NCBI GenBank assembly: GCA_003694875.1
Contig: RFJN01000339.1
Location: 1-8,038, forward strand
Length of the DNA: 8,038 nucleotides
From: Planctomycetota bacterium
Lineage (GTDB): Bacteria > Planctomycetota > J058 > J103
Direction: 5' to 3'
Within the stretch, counting starts at the first letter, position 1. Each line of letters begins with the position of its first letter. Below are positions 4,850 to 8,038 of this stretch, piece after piece. A program made the translations under genes and the position numbers. Under the pieces are notes generated by a model. That model was not told the DNA's origin. It ran no database searches and worked only from the letters and a program-made list of their open reading frames with translations.

Positions 4850-7050
4850 ACGGAGCGCTGCTCGCGGCGGTGCTGGCATCGGTGACGCTGTGGCACAGCT
4901 ACCAGGGGGCGGAGCGGGCCGCACTCGAGGCCTCGATCGCGCAGGCCAACGCGCAGCTCGCGCGCGAGGCGCAGGCGCGGGGCGAGGCGCCGGTGCGGAT
5001 CGAGTCGCTCGCGATTCCGTTCGACGCGTTGCATCGCAAGCTCGAGACCGCGATTCCGCGGGGGCACGGGCCGGATCTGTTCCTCGCGGCGCACGATCGG
5101 CTCGGCGACTGGGCGCGGCTGGGGCTGTTGCGGCCGCTGCCGGAGGCGGTGGCGGCGCGCTGGCGGTCGCGCGTGTTGCCGGGACTCGCGGAGGCGCTCA
5201 CCGACGGGCGGGGGCGGCTGCTGGCGTTTCCGTTCACGTTCAAGGGGCTCGTTCTCTATCGCAACCGGCAGCTCGTGCGCGATGCGCCGCCGGACATGGC
5301 GGCGCTCGAGGCGCTCGCGCCGGCCATGCGGGCTCGTGGGGGCTGGGCGCTCGGCTACGACACCGGCTCGTTCTTCTTCCACGCTCCCTTCTTTCTCGCC
5401 CACGGAGCGCGTGTGTTCGCCGAGCCGCCGGAGCGCGGCGATCCGCCGCCGTTCGCGGTGTTCGATCGGCGGGCGCGCGCGTCGTACGCGTACGTGATCG
5501 GGCTGGCCGAGCGGGGGGTGATCCCGCGCGAGGTCTCGAGTGCGACGCTTGCGCGGCTGTTCGAGGCAGGGCGTCTGGCCACGGTGATCTCGGGGCCGTG
5601 GTTCGCGGGGCAGATCGATCTGCCGGCGGACCGGTGGGCGGTCTCGGCGCTGCCGCGGTTGCGCGGCCGGCGTCTCGGCTCGTTCGTGACGGTGGAGGGG
5701 CTGTTCGTGGCGGCCTCGAGCCGCGACGTACCGGCGGCGGTGCGTGCGGCGCAGGCGCTGCTGGACGCCTGGCGGGTGCGCGCGCGTCGCGGGCTGCAGC
5801 CGCCGGTGCTGCGCTCGGCGTGGCGGGCGCCGGAGCGGGCCGCCCTGCCGCCGCTCGTGGCGGCGCAGGAGCGCGCGCTCGCGCACGGGCGCGTCACGCC
5901 GAATCGGCCGGAGATGGCGCTGGTCTGGGAGCCGGTGGGACGGCTGCTCAAGGAGACGCTGTGGCGGGGCGAGCCGCTCGAGCCGGCGCTCGCGCGGGCG
6001 CGCACGGCGCTTGCGATCGCGAGTCGTCCCCCGCCGCCGGCGCGCGATCCGGCGCCGTGGCTGGTGGTGGCGGGCGTGCTGTTGCTCGGGGCGTGCGGCT
6101 GGGCGCTGGTGCGTGCGCGGCGGCTGCACCTCGTGGACCGGGTGCGTCGCGAGCGGTTTCCGCTGCTCATGTCGCTGCCGGCGGCGGTGGCGGTGGCGCT
6201 TCTCGTGGGGGTGCCGCTGCTCACCGGCGTGGTGCTGTCGCTGTTCGCGCACGTGGACGGCGGATTCCGGTTCGTGGGGTGGGCGAACTTCGTGGATCTG
6301 CTCGGTTCGCGAAGCTACGGTCCGTCCGATCCGCTGTCGTTCTGGTTCACGCTCGGGGTGACGGTGTTGTGGACGGCCGTCAACGTGGCGTTGCACGTGA
6401 CGATCGGGCTGGTGCTGGCGCTCGCGCTCGCGCGCACCGGTCTGCGGTTCGGGCGGCTGTGGCGGGTGTTGTTGATCCTGCCGTGGGCGGTTCCGAACTA
6501 CATCACGGCGCTGGTGTGGCGGGGGTTGTTCGACACGCAGCTCGGGGCGATCAACGCGTTGCTCGGACTGGCGGGTCTCGAGCCGGTGGCGTGGTTTCAG
6601 CGGTTCTGGACGGCGTTCGGTGCGAACGTGGTGACCAACACCTGGCTCGGCTTCCCCTTCATGATGGTGGTGGCGCTCGGTGCGTTGCAGAGTGTGCCGC
6701 GGGAGCTGGAGGAGGTGGCGCGGCTGGCGGGGGCGAATCGCTGGCAGCGCTTCCGGCACGTGGAGTGGCCGTTTGTGCGCCCGGCGCTGGTGCCGGCGGT
6801 GCTGCTCGGTTCGGTGTGGACGTTCAACATGTTCAACGTGATCTACCTGGTCTCGGGTGGGGAGCCGGGCGGGGCGACGGAGATCCTGATCTCGGAGGCG
6901 TACAAGTGGGCGTTCGAGCGTCGGATGCGCTACGGCTACGCGGCGGCGTATGCGGTGCTGATCTTCGCGATCCTGCTGCTCTACGGGCGGTTCGTGCTGG
7001 GCGGGCGTGAGCGGGACGCGGCGGTCGGGCCCCGGGAGGTTCGGGCATGA
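4846..7050 (+). CDS. malF: Fused MalE-like solute-binding protein and MalF-like permease (maltodextrin-type ABC importer)
   Basis: One frame of 734 residues joins two normally separate importer parts. After a short hydrophobic N-terminus (3-17), residues ~13-395 resemble a MalE-family binding protein: TLWHSYQGAE (14-23), IPRGHGPDLFLAAHDRLGDW (70-89), YDTGSFFFHAPFFLAHGARV (171-190), FEAGRLATVISGPWFAG (239-255) and VEGLFVAASS (283-292). A second helix (~404-423) is followed by an Arg-rich segment (424-437), which the positive-inside rule puts in the cytoplasm. Six permease helices follow (~440-467, 498-528, 537-560, 588-615, 645-670, 695-718). The ATPase-contacting EAA loop is EEVARLAGANRW at 622-633. 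The binding domain would sit outside the inner membrane, tethered in cis. The GTG start overlaps the malK stop as GTGA, suggesting translational coupling; a GTG at 4807 would give a longer, more convincing signal. The first permease loop is short (~30 residues), so it lacks the large MalF P2 loop of E. coli. Confidence 0.9.
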   Translation: MNGALLAAVLASVTLWHSYQGAERAALEASIAQANAQLAREAQARGEAPVRIESLAIPFDALHRKLETAIPRGHGPDLFLAAHDRLGDWARLGLLRPLPEAVAARWRSRVLPGLAEALTDGRGRLLAFPFTFKGLVLYRNRQLVRDAPPDMAALEALAPAMRARGGWALGYDTGSFFFHAPFFLAHGARVFAEPPERGDPPPFAVFDRRARASYAYVIGLAERGVIPREVSSATLARLFEAGRLATVISGPWFAGQIDLPADRWAVSALPRLRGRRLGSFVTVEGLFVAASSRDVPAAVRAAQALLDAWRVRARRGLQPPVLRSAWRAPERAALPPLVAAQERALAHGRVTPNRPEMALVWEPVGRLLKETLWRGEPLEPALARARTALAIASRPPPPARDPAPWLVVAGVLLLGACGWALVRARRLHLVDRVRRERFPLLMSLPAAVAVALLVGVPLLTGVVLSLFAHVDGGFRFVGWANFVDLLGSRSYGPSDPLSFWFTLGVTVLWTAVNVALHVTIGLVLALALARTGLRFGRLWRVLLILPWAVPNYITALVWRGLFDTQLGAINALLGLAGLEPVAWFQRFWTAFGANVVTNTWLGFPFMMVVALGALQSVPRELEEVARLAGANRWQRFRHVEWPFVRPALVPAVLLGSVWTFNMFNVIYLVSGGEPGGATEILISEAYKWAFERRMRYGYAAAYAVLIFAILLLYGRFVLGGRERDAAVGPREVRA
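7034..7039 (+). promoter_or_regulatory. Ribosome binding site of malG
   Basis: GGGAGG lies 7 bases before the ATG at 7047, inside the end of the upstream gene. It supports that start, which overlaps the upstream stop as ATGA. Confidence 0.65.
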
Positions 7051-7883
7051 GGGGGGCGTGGGGCCGTCTCGGTGCGGGAGCGCTCGTGGCTCTGGCGCTG
7101 GTGTTCGTGCTCGGACCGCTGGTGTGGGTGCTCGATCTGGCGTTGCGGGACGGGGCGCAGCTCGGCAGCGCGATCGATCCGACGCGCTGGGGCTGGCAGA
7201 CGTTCGAGGCGCTGTTCGCGCGCCGGGACGCGAGCGGCTGGCCGCTGTTTGTGCGCCAGCTGTGCAACAGCCTGCTGGTGGCGGGGTGTACGGCGGTGGT
7301 GGCGACGTCGGTGAGTGCGACGGCGGCGTATGCGCTGAGTCGGTTTCGGTTCGTGGGTCGTGATCGCGGGCTTCGGCTGCTGTTGGCGGTACAGATGTTT
7401 CCGGGCGTGGTGGCGCTGGTGCCGATCTACCTGATCCTGGACGGGCTGGGGTTGATCGATCGTCTCGCGGGGCTGGTGCTGGTGTATGCGAGCACGGCGA
7501 TTCCGTTCTCGGTGTGGATGTTGAAGGGCTTCTACGACCAGGTGCCGGTGGAGATCGAGGAGGCGGCGCGTCTGGACGGGGCGAATCGGTGGCAGGTGTT
7601 CCGGCACGTGGTGCTGCCGCTGGTGCGACCGGGGCTGGCGGTGACGGCGCTGTATGCGTTTCTCGGGGGCTGGAACGAGTTCATCCTGGCGGCGACGTTG
7701 CTCGACGACGAGGCTCGGTACACGGTGCCGGTGGCGTTGCAGCAGTGGATCGGTGCGTACGGCGCGCGCTGGGACCTGTTCGCCGCGGGTGCGGTGATCG
7801 TGTCGTTGCCGGTGATTGCGCTCTTCTATGTGCTGCAGCGGCACCTGACGGCGGGCCTGACCGCGGGCGCGGTCAAGGGCTGA
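7047..7883 (+). CDS. malG: Sugar ABC importer permease, MalG family
   Basis: A 278-residue inner-membrane protein, the second half of the translocation channel, pairing with the MalF-like domain of the upstream fusion. Six hydrophobic helices are visible (~9-31, 72-97, 108-132, 138-160, 195-219, 244-264). The cytoplasmic EAA loop that docks on the ATPase is canonical: EEAARLDGANRW (171-182), then VFRHVVLPLVRPG (184-196). The family features QMFPGVVALVPIY (116-128), FLGGWNEFILA (205-215) and a lysine-glycine C-terminus are present. Length is usual for MalG-type permeases (~275-300). The ATG overlaps the previous stop by 4 bases and has GGGAGG upstream. It is the last gene of the visible operon. 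All 11 proline codons are CCG, showing the strong G-ending codon preference of this arm. Specificity for maltodextrin rests on the neighbouring amylases. Confidence 0.95.
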   Translation: MRGAWGRLGAGALVALALVFVLGPLVWVLDLALRDGAQLGSAIDPTRWGWQTFEALFARRDASGWPLFVRQLCNSLLVAGCTAVVATSVSATAAYALSRFRFVGRDRGLRLLLAVQMFPGVVALVPIYLILDGLGLIDRLAGLVLVYASTAIPFSVWMLKGFYDQVPVEIEEAARLDGANRWQVFRHVVLPLVRPGLAVTALYAFLGGWNEFILAATLLDDEARYTVPVALQQWIGAYGARWDLFAAGAVIVSLPVIALFYVLQRHLTAGLTAGAVKG

Positions 7884-8038
7884 CGTCCTGCCCGCAACCC
7901 CTGGCATCCGGCGGCCTGCCGGACGCACCGATCCCCACGACCGCAACGCACACCTGTGCCGTCCCCCCGCAGGGGCGCGGTTGATCGCCGCCCGCACCAA
8001 CCACGTCCCCCCTCTCCCCTTGCCCCGCCCCTCTCACC
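7884..8038 (+). terminator. Gene-free tail after malG; possible Rho-type termination region
   Basis: No gene is supported in these 155 bases. A short hairpin (TCCGGC 7907-7912 with GCCGGA 7918-7923, 5-base loop) has no T-run after it, so it is a poor intrinsic terminator. The last 38 bases (8001-8038) contain 26 C and only 3 G, the C-rich, G-poor composition associated with Rho loading. Rho-dependent termination is an inference from composition only. Confidence 0.3.

Noticed and set aside
4762..6759. A 665-codon minus-strand open frame opposite the fusion gene
   Set aside because: The product is mostly Arg, His, Gln and Pro, typical of the antisense of G-rich codons; the plus strand here encodes clear binding-protein and permease motifs.
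7907..7923. Intrinsic terminator hairpin after malG
   Set aside because: The 6-bp stem is short and no T-run follows; such stems are common by chance at this GC content.
6981..8000. A 339-codon minus-strand open frame opposite malG
   Set aside because: Same Arg/His/Gln-rich antisense signature, no domain seen, and malG on the other strand is unambiguous.
1..8038. tRNA, rRNA, CRISPR arrays, insertion sequences or attachment sites
   Set aside because: No regularly spaced repeats, transposase-like proteins, terminal inverted repeats or RNA-gene-like sequences were found on either strand; nearly all the DNA is accounted for by the five genes.

Overview
The window is GC-rich DNA (roughly 70 percent by eye) from a bacterium that is probably Gram-negative. 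It holds five protein genes in two divergent units that together form an alpha-glucan (starch / maltodextrin) degradation and uptake locus. Two secreted hydrolases carry lipoprotein signals with lipobox cysteines followed by glycine, and the importer has the MalFGK2 layout. GTG starts, G/C-rich third positions and Gly-rich lipoprotein tethers would fit Myxococcota, other proteobacteria or a similar high-GC Gram-negative phylum. I cannot place the organism more precisely.

Minus strand, 1-3527: a glycoside hydrolase family 13 (alpha-amylase type) lipoprotein (1683-3527) is followed after 54 bases by a family 15 (glucoamylase type) lipoprotein (1-1628). The second gene runs off the left edge, so its C-terminus is missing. 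They probably share one transcript.

Regulatory gap, 3528-3730 (203 bases): candidate divergent promoters, each with a TACAAT -10 hexamer, plus three inverted repeats. These are a 9-bp stem in the amylase leader (3545-3572), a 6-bp interrupted repeat near the amylase -35 region (3603-3622) and a perfect 12-bp palindrome at the expected transcription start of the transport operon (3692-3703). No regulator gene lies in the window.

Plus strand, 3731-7883: an ABC ATPase of the MalK/UgpC/MsmX type (3731-4849), a 734-residue protein that fuses a MalE-like sugar-binding domain to a MalF-like permease (4846-7050), and a MalG-like permease (7047-7883). The genes overlap by 4 bases at both junctions, so they form a tightly coupled operon. 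No separate binding protein gene is present. 7884-8038 has no gene and ends in a C-rich, G-poor tract.

Working model (inference): the amylase cuts external or periplasmic starch to maltodextrins, the GH15 enzyme trims chains to glucose, and the importer, whose binding domain is covalently attached to one permease subunit, brings oligosaccharides into the cytoplasm. The most unusual element is the MalE-MalF fusion. Third-position base use differs between the two arms (G-ending codons on the plus strand, more C-ending on the minus strand).
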